DNA of 64,000 nt from Variovorax sp. DXTD-1 (GTDB lineage Bacteria > Pseudomonadota > Gammaproteobacteria > Burkholderiales > Burkholderiaceae_C), in contig NZ_RWKH01000015.1 of NCBI RefSeq assembly GCF_003984625.1, forward strand, positions 87,995 through 151,994, written 5' to 3'. The notes beneath the pieces are model-generated. The model made no database searches, had not been told where the DNA came from, and saw only the letters and a program-made list of their open reading frames with translations. Shown here piece by piece: positions 32,167-40,343 of this stretch. Both the position numbers and the translations under genes were made by a program. Position 1 is the stretch's first letter. The number at the start of each line of letters is the position of its first letter.

Positions 32167-33038
32167 CGACGCGTTTGCCGTTGTTGCCGCTTCCACGTCT
32201 TACCCAGGCCCGCGCCGCGCTCACGCGCGAGGTCGAGGTCGTCGATGAGCATGGCGCGCACGGCACCGTTTCCATTCCTGCCGAGCGCGATCTCACGGTG
32301 TATGTGGACCGGCGCGAGCTCGTCACGCTGATGACGCTCGGCGCCCAGCCCGAATTGCTGGTGCTGGGCTACTTGCTGAACCAGCGTCTCATCGAATCGG
32401 CCAGCGACGTCGAGTCGGTCACGGTCGACTGGGAAGTGGGCGCTGCCGCCGTCAAGACGCACGCCGGCATCGACCGCATCGAGGAGCGCACCGCAAAGAA
32501 GGTGGTAACCACCGGCTGCGGCCAGGGCAGCGTGTTCGGCGACCTGATGGCCGACATCGACAACCTCCGGCTGCCGCCCACGCGCATGACGCAGGCGCAG
32601 CTCTACGCACTGGTCAACGCCATCCGGCTCCAGGAGAGCACCTACAAGTCGGCCGGTTCGGTGCACGGCTGTGCGCTGTTCACGCTCGAGCCCGGCGGTA
32701 CCGAAGCGACGATGCACTGCTTCGTCGAAGACGTGGGTCGCCACAACGCCATCGACACCATCGCGGGCTGGTGCGCCATGCAGCCGCCGGCCGCGCTGGC
32801 GGGCGACCGCGTGTTCTACACAACGGGCCGGCTCACGAGCGAAATGGTGATCAAGTCGGCGCAAATGGGCGTGCCCATCGTGGTTTCGCGCAGCGGCATC
32901 ACGCAGATGGGCCACGAGGTGGCCACGCGCGTCGGCCTGTGCGCCATCGGCCGCGCCACCAACCGGCACTTCGTCTGCTACGCGGGCGTCGATCGGCTGG
33001 TGCAGCAGCCGGAACTCGCGCGCCGCAATCCGGCCTAA
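32163..33038 (+). CDS. fdhD: Formate dehydrogenase accessory sulfurtransferase FdhD
   Basis: FdhD transfers sulfur from IscS to the Mo-bisPGD cofactor, which makes formate dehydrogenase active. Family motifs are PAERDLTVYVDRRELVTLM, TEATMHCFVEDVGRHNAIDT, and TGRLTSEMVIKSAQMGVPI. The active-site loop reads KKVVTTGCGQGSVFGDL, with a single Cys where E. coli has a CxxC. The GTG at 32163 overlaps the previous stop and gives 291 residues, normal for the family. The only FdhD in the window, it could serve both formate dehydrogenases. Confidence 0.93.
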   Translation: MTTRLPLLPLPRLTQARAALTREVEVVDEHGAHGTVSIPAERDLTVYVDRRELVTLMTLGAQPELLVLGYLLNQRLIESASDVESVTVDWEVGAAAVKTHAGIDRIEERTAKKVVTTGCGQGSVFGDLMADIDNLRLPPTRMTQAQLYALVNAIRLQESTYKSAGSVHGCALFTLEPGGTEATMHCFVEDVGRHNAIDTIAGWCAMQPPAALAGDRVFYTTGRLTSEMVIKSAQMGVPIVVSRSGITQMGHEVATRVGLCAIGRATNRHFVCYAGVDRLVQQPELARRNPA

Positions 33039-33108
33039 GGCCTGTTCCCCTACTTGCGGTAAGCCCCTGAAAGGCGCCGGCGCACCCGCGTCGGCTATCG
33101 TCTCGCCC

Positions 33109-35625
33109 ATGAATGCCTCCCTTCGCCTTGGCTGGCGCACCCTCTGGCGCGATTTGCGCGCCGGCGAACTGCGCCTCTTGATCGTTGCCGTGCTGCTGGC
33201 CGTGGCCGCCCTCACGGCCGTCGGCTTCTTTGCCGACCGATTGCAGGGAGGTTTGCAGCGCGATGCGCGGCAGCTGCTCGGCGGCGATGCGGTGATAGTG
33301 AGCGACAACCCCACGCCTGCGACCTTCATTGCGCAGGCCCACGCGTTCGGGCTCCAGGGCACCGGTACCTTCGGCTTCCCGACCATGGCGCGGGCCGACG
33401 ATGCCCAGGGCGGCGCCAGCAAGCTGGTGGCCCTGAAGGCCGTGACCGCGGGCTACCCGTTGCGCGGCAACCTGCAAACCGCGAACGCCCCCGATGCGCC
33501 CGGCACCGTCACCCGCGACATTCCGCCGGCGGGCGAGGTGTGGGTCGATGCCTCGCTGCTCGACTCGCTCGCGCTCAAGGTGGGGGACATGCTCCTGCTC
33601 GGGGACACCGGCCTGCGCGTCGGACGCGTGATCACGCTCGAGCCGGACCGCGGGGCAGGCTTTATGAGCTTTTCGCCGCGCGTGATGCTCAACCAGGCGG
33701 ACGTGCCGCGCACCGGGCTCGTACAGCCCGCGAGCCGCGTGGGCTACCGCTATGCGGTGGCGGGCGAAGATGCGGCCGTCAAGCGCTTTTCCGACTGGGC
33801 CGAGGCCACCATCAAGAAGGGCGAACTGCGCGGCGTGCGGCTCGACTCCTTCGAAGGCGGGCGCCCCGAAATGCGCCAGACGCTGGACCGGGCCGAGAAA
33901 TTCCTGAGCCTGGTCGCGCTGCTCGCGGCGCTGCTGTCGGCCGTGGCCGTGGCGCTGGCCGCGCGCGGCTTCGCGGCCAGCCACCTCGACGACTGCGCCA
34001 TGCTGCGCGTGCTCGGCCAGAGCCAGCGCACCATCGCGATGGCTTACTCGTTCGAATTCGCGGTCGTCGGCATCGTGGCCAGCAGCCTCGGCGTGGCCAT
34101 CGGCTTCGCCGTGCACTACGTGTTCGTGGTGCTGCTTGCCGGGCTGGTCGAAACGGCGCTGCCCGCGGCCACCTTGTGGCCCGTGGCGTTCGGTTTGGGC
34201 ATGGGGCTCACGCTGCTGTTCGCCTTCGGCCTGCCGCCGGTGCTGCAACTGGCCAAGGTGCCTCCGCTGCGCGTGATCCGGCGCGACGTCGGCGGGCTCA
34301 AGCCCGCGTCGCTCGCGGTGCTGGGCATCGGCGTGGCCGGCTTCGCGGCCTTGCTGATCGCCGCCAGCAGCGACCTGAAGCTGGGCCTGATCGCCGTGGG
34401 CGGCTTCGCGGGCGCGGTGGCCGTGTTCGCGCTCCTGAGTTGGCTCGCGGTGAAGGTGCTGCGGCGCAGCGTCAACGAAACCACCGCGCCGCGCTGGCTG
34501 GTGCTGGCCACGCGCCAGATCTCGGCGCGCCCGGCCTACGCCGTGGTGCAAGTCAGCGCGCTCGCCGTCGGCCTGCTTGCGCTGGTGTTGCTGGTGCTGC
34601 TGCGCACCGACCTTGTTGCAAGCTGGCGCAAGGCGACGCCGCCCGATGCGCCGAACCGCTTCGTCATCAACGTCATGCCCGACCAGAGCACGGCGTTCCA
34701 GAAATCGCTGCGAGACGCCGGCGTGCGCAAGTTCGACTGGTACCCGATGATCCGCGGCCGGCTGGTGGCCATCAACGACAAGCCGGTGTCGCCCGACGAC
34801 TACGTGGAAGACCGCGCCAAGCGCCTGGTGGACCGCGAGTTCAACCTCAGCAACAGCGTGGAGGCACCGGCGCACAACAGCATTGTGGCGGGTGCGTGGA
34901 AGCCCGATGCGCCCGGTGAAGTGAGCGTGGAAGAAGGCCTGGCCGAAACGCTCGGCCTCAAGCTGGGCGACCTGCTGCGCTTCGACATCGGCGGCATGCA
35001 GAACGACGCGCGCATCACCTCGCTGCGCAAGGTCGACTGGGGCTCGATGCATGCAAACTTCTTCGTGATGTACACCGTGGCCGCATTGCCCGACGTGCCT
35101 GTGACCTACATGGGCGCCTTCCGCGCACCCGAAACCCGTGGCTTCGACAACGCGCTGGTGCGCAGCTACCCCAACGTGACCAACGTGGACATGAGCGCCA
35201 CCATCAACCAGGTGCAGCGCGTGCTCGACCAGGTGATTCGCGCGGTCGAGTTCCTGTTCGGCTTCACGCTTGCGGCGGGCCTTGTGGTGCTGTTTGCCGC
35301 GGTCACCGCCACGCGCGAAGAGCGCGCGCGCGAGTTCGCGGTGATGCGCGCCGTGGGCGCGCGCGCCAGCCTGCTGCGCCAGGTGCAGCGTGCCGAGCTG
35401 GCCGGTGTCGGCCTGCTCGCCGGCTTCCTGGCGAGCATCGTGGCGTCGGTCATCGGTTGGGGGCTTGCGCGCTATGTGTTCGACTTCACCTGGACCGCAT
35501 CGCCCGTGGTGCCGGTGGCCGGTGCGCTCGCAGGCGCCGTGCTGGCGCTGGCCGCGGGATGGTGGGGCTTGCGCGACGTGCTGCGCCGGCCGGTGGTGGA
35601 CACGCTGCGGCGCGCGGCCGAGTAA
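33109..35625 (+). CDS. FtsX-type ABC transporter permease, YbbP-like, 838 aa
   Basis: A large inner-membrane protein with two FtsX-fold halves. The first helix is LRLLIVAVLLAVAALTAVGF, followed by a periplasmic MacB-type domain. Further helices include FLSLVALLAALLSAVAVALA, and FAALLIAASSDLKLGLIAVG occurs in the middle. A second extracellular domain follows, and the C-terminal helices are FLFGFTLAAGLVVLFAAV and VVPVAGALAGAVLALAAG. The VMRAVGARASLLRQVQRAEL loop is the FtsX/MacB coupling motif. Family members work with a separate ATPase such as YbbA, possibly for lipid or lipoprotein handling. No ATPase gene is adjacent here. Confidence 0.87.
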   Translation: MNASLRLGWRTLWRDLRAGELRLLIVAVLLAVAALTAVGFFADRLQGGLQRDARQLLGGDAVIVSDNPTPATFIAQAHAFGLQGTGTFGFPTMARADDAQGGASKLVALKAVTAGYPLRGNLQTANAPDAPGTVTRDIPPAGEVWVDASLLDSLALKVGDMLLLGDTGLRVGRVITLEPDRGAGFMSFSPRVMLNQADVPRTGLVQPASRVGYRYAVAGEDAAVKRFSDWAEATIKKGELRGVRLDSFEGGRPEMRQTLDRAEKFLSLVALLAALLSAVAVALAARGFAASHLDDCAMLRVLGQSQRTIAMAYSFEFAVVGIVASSLGVAIGFAVHYVFVVLLAGLVETALPAATLWPVAFGLGMGLTLLFAFGLPPVLQLAKVPPLRVIRRDVGGLKPASLAVLGIGVAGFAALLIAASSDLKLGLIAVGGFAGAVAVFALLSWLAVKVLRRSVNETTAPRWLVLATRQISARPAYAVVQVSALAVGLLALVLLVLLRTDLVASWRKATPPDAPNRFVINVMPDQSTAFQKSLRDAGVRKFDWYPMIRGRLVAINDKPVSPDDYVEDRAKRLVDREFNLSNSVEAPAHNSIVAGAWKPDAPGEVSVEEGLAETLGLKLGDLLRFDIGGMQNDARITSLRKVDWGSMHANFFVMYTVAALPDVPVTYMGAFRAPETRGFDNALVRSYPNVTNVDMSATINQVQRVLDQVIRAVEFLFGFTLAAGLVVLFAAVTATREERAREFAVMRAVGARASLLRQVQRAELAGVGLLAGFLASIVASVIGWGLARYVFDFTWTASPVVPVAGALAGAVLALAAGWWGLRDVLRRPVVDTLRRAAE

Positions 35626-35665
35626 TTGATAGAGATAGATTTTTTTCTTTAGCCGTGGGCGGGAA

Positions 35666-35696
35666 GGGCCTGGGAATGCAATACATTCCCCGGCCC
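35666..35696. other. Stable hairpin upstream of the OLD-like ATPase gene
   Basis: GGGCC-T-GGGAATG, a 5-base loop (CAATA) and CATTCCC-C-GGCCC form a stem of 12 pairs with a single mismatch. It lies 29 bases before the start codon. A T-run (35636-35647) precedes it rather than follows it, so it is not a terminator for the + strand. It may structure the 5' leader of the ATPase mRNA. Confidence 0.45.
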
Positions 35697-35725
35697 TGCA
35701 TTCATTCGATGAGAACCCCCCCTAC

Positions 35726-37177
35726 ATGCGCTTGGCGTCATTCCAGATCACCAACTTTCGCTCGATCAACGACAGCGGCTCCATCGATTCCACACAGCTC
35801 ACCGCGATCCTCGGCCGCAACGACAGCGGCAAGTCGAACCTGCTGCGCGCGTTGCACAGCCTGAACCCTGCTGAAGGCATAACCGAGCTCAGCCCGATCA
35901 AGGACTTTCCGCGGCACCGCCGCCTTGAAGAGTGCCAGCCCGATACACCGGTCGTTGCTACATGCTGGGCCCTCGACGAGAGCGAGCGGGCCGAACTCAC
36001 GGCAATGCTCCCGCGCGCGGCCAACGTGCGCCACGTGACCGCGGGCCGCGGCTACGGCACGGCGCGCTGGACGGGGCTCGAAGGCCTGGCTGAGCTGTCG
36101 CTCGACGTGTCGGACATCAAGGGCAAGGTGCGAAAGATCGTGCCGGCGGTGAAGGCTGCCGCCGAGAAAGTGGCTGAGGAAGCAAGGGCGACGCTGGAGC
36201 AGGAGGCCGACGCCTTCGACGCCGCCATGATCCTGAGCCCCGACTACATCCGGTGGTCGGAAGGCGCAGTGAAGGCGCTGCAAACCTTGCGCAAGGCGCT
36301 GGCCGCTGCGGATGCCGAACTCAGCGACAAGCAGGAGCAGATGCTGGTCGAGCTGGAGGACATGGCCCGCGCGATTGCCAACGACACGCCGGCGCTTGCC
36401 AAGGCAAAGCAGTGGGTGCTCGAGAAGCTGCCCCGCTTCATCTACGTGGACGAGTATCCGGCGCTGCTCGGCCACCAGAACATTGCCGACTACCTGGTGC
36501 GCAAGGGCTGGGGCCAAGCGGCGCCCGAGCAGCAAGGCTTCGAAAAGCTCTGCAAGGCCGCTGGGCTCGACCCGCAGCAACTGCAAGACCTGCTGGACAA
36601 GAACGACCTGGCCACGCGCAACCAGCTTGTCAACCGCGCGGGCGCCGTCGTCACTTCCGAGATTCGCCGGCTCTGGAAGGACCGCGAGCTCAAGGTGCGC
36701 TTCAACCTCGACGGCCCGTACATGGACACGCTGGTGTCCGACCCCGACGACACCTACGAGGTGGAAGTGAACCTCGACGAGCGCAGCCGCGGCTTCCAAT
36801 GGTTCTTCTCGTTCTACATCACCTTCTTTGCGGACACCAAGGGTGGCCGTGCAGGCGATGCCATCCTGCTGCTGGACGAGCCCGGCCTGCACCTGCATGC
36901 GCGCTCGCAGGCCGACTTGCTCGACCACTTCGAGCGAGACTTCGATAACCAGATCATCTACACCACGCACTCGCCGTTCATGGTGCCGGTTCATCGGCCC
37001 GATGCAGTGCGCACGGCCAGCATGGCGCCCTCGACCGGCACCATCGTGAGCAACAAGGCAGAGGGAGATGAGCGCACGCTGTACCCGTTGCGGGCCGCGC
37101 TCATGCTGAGCCGCATGGTGAACGGGGTCGCTGCATCAGTCGACGAAAGCGCTCTGGCGGCGGTTCCTGTCCAATAG
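35726..37177 (+). CDS. OLD-like AAA ATPase lacking its TOPRIM nuclease domain, 483 aa
   Basis: The N-terminal start MRLASFQITNFRSINDSGSI and Walker A GRNDSGKSNLLRAL (residues 31-44) are those of OLD/RecF-like ATPases. A helical insert with coiled-coil character spans about residues 135-230. The ABC signature region is ERSRGFQWFFSFYITFF, Walker B is AILLLDEPGLHLHA and the H-loop is IIYTTHSPFMVP. The chain then reads TIVSNKAEGDERTLYPLRAA and stops 25 residues later, exactly where OLD-type proteins continue into a TOPRIM nuclease. slyX begins 4 bp later. This is a truncated or reorganised gene, or a protein that acts without a nuclease. Anti-phage function is an inference from the family. Confidence 0.8.
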   Translation: MRLASFQITNFRSINDSGSIDSTQLTAILGRNDSGKSNLLRALHSLNPAEGITELSPIKDFPRHRRLEECQPDTPVVATCWALDESERAELTAMLPRAANVRHVTAGRGYGTARWTGLEGLAELSLDVSDIKGKVRKIVPAVKAAAEKVAEEARATLEQEADAFDAAMILSPDYIRWSEGAVKALQTLRKALAAADAELSDKQEQMLVELEDMARAIANDTPALAKAKQWVLEKLPRFIYVDEYPALLGHQNIADYLVRKGWGQAAPEQQGFEKLCKAAGLDPQQLQDLLDKNDLATRNQLVNRAGAVVTSEIRRLWKDRELKVRFNLDGPYMDTLVSDPDDTYEVEVNLDERSRGFQWFFSFYITFFADTKGGRAGDAILLLDEPGLHLHARSQADLLDHFERDFDNQIIYTTHSPFMVPVHRPDAVRTASMAPSTGTIVSNKAEGDERTLYPLRAALMLSRMVNGVAASVDESALAAVPVQ

Positions 37178-37181
37178 AGCC

Positions 37182-37406
37182 ATGGAACACCTACCGGACG
37201 ACATTGCAGAGCGGCTGACCGAACTCGAGATCAAGTCGAGTTACGCGGAAGATCTGCTGGAGCAACTCAACATGACGATCTACCGCCAACAGCAGCAGAT
37301 CGACAGCCTGATTCTTCAAGTGACCCAGCTGAAACAGCAGAGTCAGAACGCGGGGCAGGAGGGGGCGGCGCGCAGCTTGCGGGACGAGTTGCCGCCGCAT
37401 TACTGA
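37182..37406 (+). CDS. slyX: SlyX family protein
   Basis: A 74-residue coiled-coil protein with the SlyX pattern: MEHLPDDIAERLTELEIKSS, then YAEDLLEQLNMTIYRQQQQI and DSLILQVTQLKQQS, ending SLRDELPPHY. The C-terminal ELPPHY is the family hallmark. Function is unknown; in E. coli it lies near slyD, which is not here. It follows the OLD-like ATPase gene by only 4 bp. Confidence 0.9.
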   Translation: MEHLPDDIAERLTELEIKSSYAEDLLEQLNMTIYRQQQQIDSLILQVTQLKQQSQNAGQEGAARSLRDELPPHY

Positions 37407-37412
37407 GAGCCT

Positions 37413-37681
37413 GTTGTTCAGGGCGGCGCACCCGCCGACGGGGTACCTTACTCCGCGAATGTCCCCCGGCCTGCGGCCTCCTCCTTTATTTCGCTGCGCA
37501 AGGCACCCCGCCAGCGGGTGCGATGCAAAGAGCAGTCGTTGATCAGCGATACACCACGAGCGTGCCCCAGTGCACAGGGCATCGGGTGCTCCACGCAGCG
37601 AAATAAAGGAGGAGGGGCGCAGCCCCGGGGGACATTCGCGGAGGGGAGTACCCGGTGGCCTTTGCACACGCCCTGAACAAC
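37413..37681. repeat. Large inverted repeat in the convergent slyX/hemolysin III gap
   Basis: The left arm (37413-37508) and right arm (37583-37681) are inverted copies of each other. They share GTTGTTCAGGGC, GCGAATGTCCCCCGG, CTCCTCCTTTATTTCG and CTGCG with only small differences, and are separated by about 75 bp. The whole 290-bp gap between the two convergent stop codons holds no recognisable gene. The pair could fold into a long hairpin and terminate transcription from both sides. It probably consists of two inverted copies of one dispersed repeat. Confidence 0.7.
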
Positions 37682-37696
37682 AGCGCCAAGACAAGA

Positions 37697-38359
37697 TCAG
37701 CCGTGCGAATGCCAGAGCACAGCAAAGAAGTAGCAAGAACTGCCAGCCAGCACGAACAGGTGCCATACAAAGTGGGCAAACCGCACCTTGTTGTCGAACA
37801 AGAACACCACCGCACCCGCTGTGTAGAAAAGCCCACCGGCCACGAGCCAACCCAGGCCTGCCGGCGACATGCGTTCGTACAGCGGTACCGCCGCCATCAA
37901 CGCCATCTAGCCCATTGCCACATAGAGCCCGGTCGACCACAGCGGATGCTGCAGCCGATTGAACAGCTTGGCACCCACGCCCAGCGCCGCCGCCGCGCAG
38001 ATGGCTCCGAACAGCGTCCAGCCCCATGGCCCACGCAGCACACCGAACAGAAATGGCATGTAGCTGCCCGCAATGAACAGGTAGATGGCTGCGTGGTCGA
38101 GCCGGTTGAACCACGCCTTGGCCTTGCCGGTAGGTAGCGCGTGGTACAGCGTCGAGATCAGGTACAGCACGATGGCCGTTCCTGCAAAGAGAGATGCACC
38201 GACGATGCTGGCGGCTTGCCCTTTCTGCGCGGCGCTGTAGACCAGGATCGGGAGCGACACGATGGCCAGCAGCAGGCCCAAGCCGTGGCTCAGCGCGTTG
38301 AAGATTTCTTCCAGTGTGGTCTGGTCACGCACAGTGGATGTCGGCTTGCCGGAACTCAT
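37697..38359 (-). pseudogene. Hemolysin III/YqfA-family membrane protein broken by an in-frame amber codon
   Basis: The first 150 codons (38359 down to 37910) encode the PAQR/hemolysin III family. LEEIFNALSHGLGLLLAIVS opens the domain, and STLYHALPTGKAKAWFNRLD with HAAIYLFIAGSYMPF carries its metal-binding His/Asp. A TAG at 37909-37907 then interrupts the frame at LYVAMG-stop-MALMAAV, where a Trp (TGG) is expected. Reading continues in the same frame for 69 more codons to a final HFVWHLFVLAGSSCYFF and HSHG, the second histidine site. A single G-to-A change restores a normal 220-residue protein. It is a recent pseudogene or a sequence error. Confidence 0.85.
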
Positions 38360-38380
38360 GTTTGTCGATTCGCTTTGCTG

Positions 38381-38929
38381 CTACTTGACCTGCTGCTTGC
38401 CGAGCTTGCGCGCCAGCGTGCGCCGGTGCATGCCGAGCCGCCGCGCGGTCTCGGAAATGTTGAAGCCCGTTTCGGCGAGCGTCTCGTGAATGCGTTCCCA
38501 CTCCAGCGTCTTGATCGACGTCGAGCGGTTGGTCAACTCTACCTCGGTGGTGCCCGTCGCGCGGCCGAAGGCGGCTTCGATGTCGTCGGTGTTGGAGGGC
38601 TTGGCAAGATAGTGGCAGGCGCCCAGCTTGATGGCCTCGACCGCGGTGGCAATGCTCGCAAAGCCCGTGAGCACCACGATCAGCATCTCGGGGTTGTGCC
38701 GGTGCAGCATCTGCACGCAGGCCAGGCCCGAGGCTTCGCCGTTGAGTTTCAGGTCGACCACCGCATAGCCGGGCGAATGGGTCTGCAGCAGCGCTTCGAC
38801 CTCTTCGGCATTGCTTGCATGCGTGACTGTGTAGCCACGGCGCTCGAACGAGCGGCCGAGCGTGCGCGCGAAAGCGGCGTCGTCTTCGACGATCAGCAAC
38901 TGGCGCTCAGCTTCTGCGGCTTCGGTCAT
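38381..38929 (-). CDS. RegA/PrrA/ActR-type redox response regulator
   Basis: The phosphoacceptor is the Asp in YAVVDLKLNG (about residue 59), with acidic DD at LLIVEDDAAF and a conserved Lys in YLAKPSNTDD. A short Fis-type HTH follows: SIKTLEWERIHETLAETGFN and ISETARRLGMHRRTLARKLG, the DNA-binding helix that is nearly invariant in RegA/PrrA/ActR. The 182-residue length is right. It is the partner of the kinase just upstream, whose end overlaps it by 23 bp, and it lies 3' of the bo3 oxidase genes. It likely controls respiratory and carbon-oxidation genes in response to redox state; the targets are not shown. Confidence 0.9.
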   Translation of the reverse strand: MTEAAEAERQLLIVEDDAAFARTLGRSFERRGYTVTHASNAEEVEALLQTHSPGYAVVDLKLNGEASGLACVQMLHRHNPEMLIVVLTGFASIATAVEAIKLGACHYLAKPSNTDDIEAAFGRATGTTEVELTNRSTSIKTLEWERIHETLAETGFNISETARRLGMHRRTLARKLGKQQVK

Positions 38930-40343
38930 GGGCTTCCGTTTCAGTCATTGCGATGGTGTTGTCGATGGCTTCGTCGTCTTCCTCCAGCACGACAGCCGCG
39001 AGCGGCAGCGTAATGGCCACGACGGCGCCGCCCTCGGGCCGGTTGCGCACCTCCACCCGGCCTCCCAGCGTGCGCGCCACGTTCACCACCAGGAACAGCC
39101 CGAGCCCGCCACCCGGCCGGCCCTTGCTCGACTGGTAGGGCTTGCCGAACTGCTTCAGCATCGCGGCCGGAAAGCCCGGGCCCGCATCGGTTACCGTGAG
39201 CGTCAGCGCGTCGGTGTCCTGCTCTGCTTCGAAGCGCAGCCAGTGCGGCGAGGCCTCCAGTGCATTGTCGAGCACGTTGCAGATCATCTGCTTCACGGCC
39301 GAGTCGGAAACCATGGGCAGGTCCCGGCCAAACCGGTTGTCGTAGTCGAAATCTTCCACGGGGCGCGTGGTGCGCCATTCCTCGACCAGCTCGTCGAGAA
39401 AGGTGCTCACGGTCGTTTCTTCCGACGATTCGCCGCGCGCCTCGCCGGCCGACAGCAGGATGCCGCTCACGATGCTCTTGCAGCGCTGGATCTGCAGTTC
39501 CATTTCGGCCACTTCGGTCAGCAGCTCGGGGTCGGAACTGAAATGCGGCAGCCGGCGCCAGTCGCCCAGGATGACCGCCAGCGTGGCAAGCGGCGTTCCC
39601 AGCTCGTGCGCGGCGCCCGATGCGAGCAGGCCCATGCGCACGATGTGCTCTTCTTCCGACGCGCGCTGGCGCAGGTCGGCCAGCCGCGCATCGCGCGCGC
39701 GCAGGTTGCGGCTGATGCGCGTGATGAACACCACCAGCAGCGCCGCATTGAGCGCAAAGCAGATCAGCATGCCCTGCACATAAGGGCTCCAGAGCCCGCG
39801 GTCGTGGTCGAGCGGCAGTGCGAGAGGGCGCGAGAAAAGCGCCAGCCCCGCGAAGCACAGGCTGGTGACGACGACGATGGTCCACGTCGACCAGGCCTTG
39901 AGCAGCACCGCGCCCAGAATGACCTGCAGCAGATACAAAAAGACGAACGGATTGGTGGCGCCGCCGCTCAGGTAGAGCTGGGCGGTGAGCGTGGCCACAT
40001 CGACCAGCAGCGCGAGAAACAGTTCCCCGTTGGTTACCTTGCGAAGGGTGCGCGAGCGCAGCAGGCTCACCACGTTGAAGAGAGCCAGGCAGGCCAGCAC
40101 CAGCAGCATCTGGTCGAGCGGCAGCCGGATGCCGAAGCCGTAGTGCACGAACAGGATGGTGACCACCTGCCCGACCACCGCAAACCAGCGCAGTTGGATC
40201 AGCTGCTGCATGTTCTTGTGGCCCGTGGCGTTGTCCAGGCTCGCGACGCCCGCGCGAGATGCGTGCAGTTCCCCCGCCACCGCGGAGAGCTCAGTCGGGG
40301 CGGCGGCCGTCTTGGCGGGTTCTTCCGTCGGCATGGGAGGCAT
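38907..40343 (-). CDS. RegB/PrrB/ActS-type redox sensor histidine kinase
   Basis: Six hydrophobic segments span roughly residues 50-220. They include YLSGGATNPFVFLYLLQV, which matches the quinone-binding loop of RegB. The HATPase part starts with the H-box MGLLASGAAHELGTPLATLA (His near residue 253). The N-box is VKQMICNVLDNALEASP and the G-boxes are VTDAGPGFPAAML and RPGGGLGLFLVVN. At 478 residues it is slightly longer than RegB because of an N-terminal leader. It overlaps the response regulator by 23 bp and the SURF1 gene by 53 bp. Sensing of quinone redox state is known in the family and inferred here. Confidence 0.9.
   Translation of the reverse strand: MPPMPTEEPAKTAAAPTELSAVAGELHASRAGVASLDNATGHKNMQQLIQLRWFAVVGQVVTILFVHYGFGIRLPLDQMLLVLACLALFNVVSLLRSRTLRKVTNGELFLALLVDVATLTAQLYLSGGATNPFVFLYLLQVILGAVLLKAWSTWTIVVVTSLCFAGLALFSRPLALPLDHDRGLWSPYVQGMLICFALNAALLVVFITRISRNLRARDARLADLRQRASEEEHIVRMGLLASGAAHELGTPLATLAVILGDWRRLPHFSSDPELLTEVAEMELQIQRCKSIVSGILLSAGEARGESSEETTVSTFLDELVEEWRTTRPVEDFDYDNRFGRDLPMVSDSAVKQMICNVLDNALEASPHWLRFEAEQDTDALTLTVTDAGPGFPAAMLKQFGKPYQSSKGRPGGGLGLFLVVNVARTLGGRVEVRNRPEGGAVVAITLPLAAVVLEEDDEAIDNTIAMTETEAHDRSRRS

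Noticed and set aside
33109..35625. Idea that the FtsX-type permease belongs to the formate dehydrogenase operon
   Set aside because: A 70-bp gap follows fdhD, and the protein's family has no link to formate metabolism.
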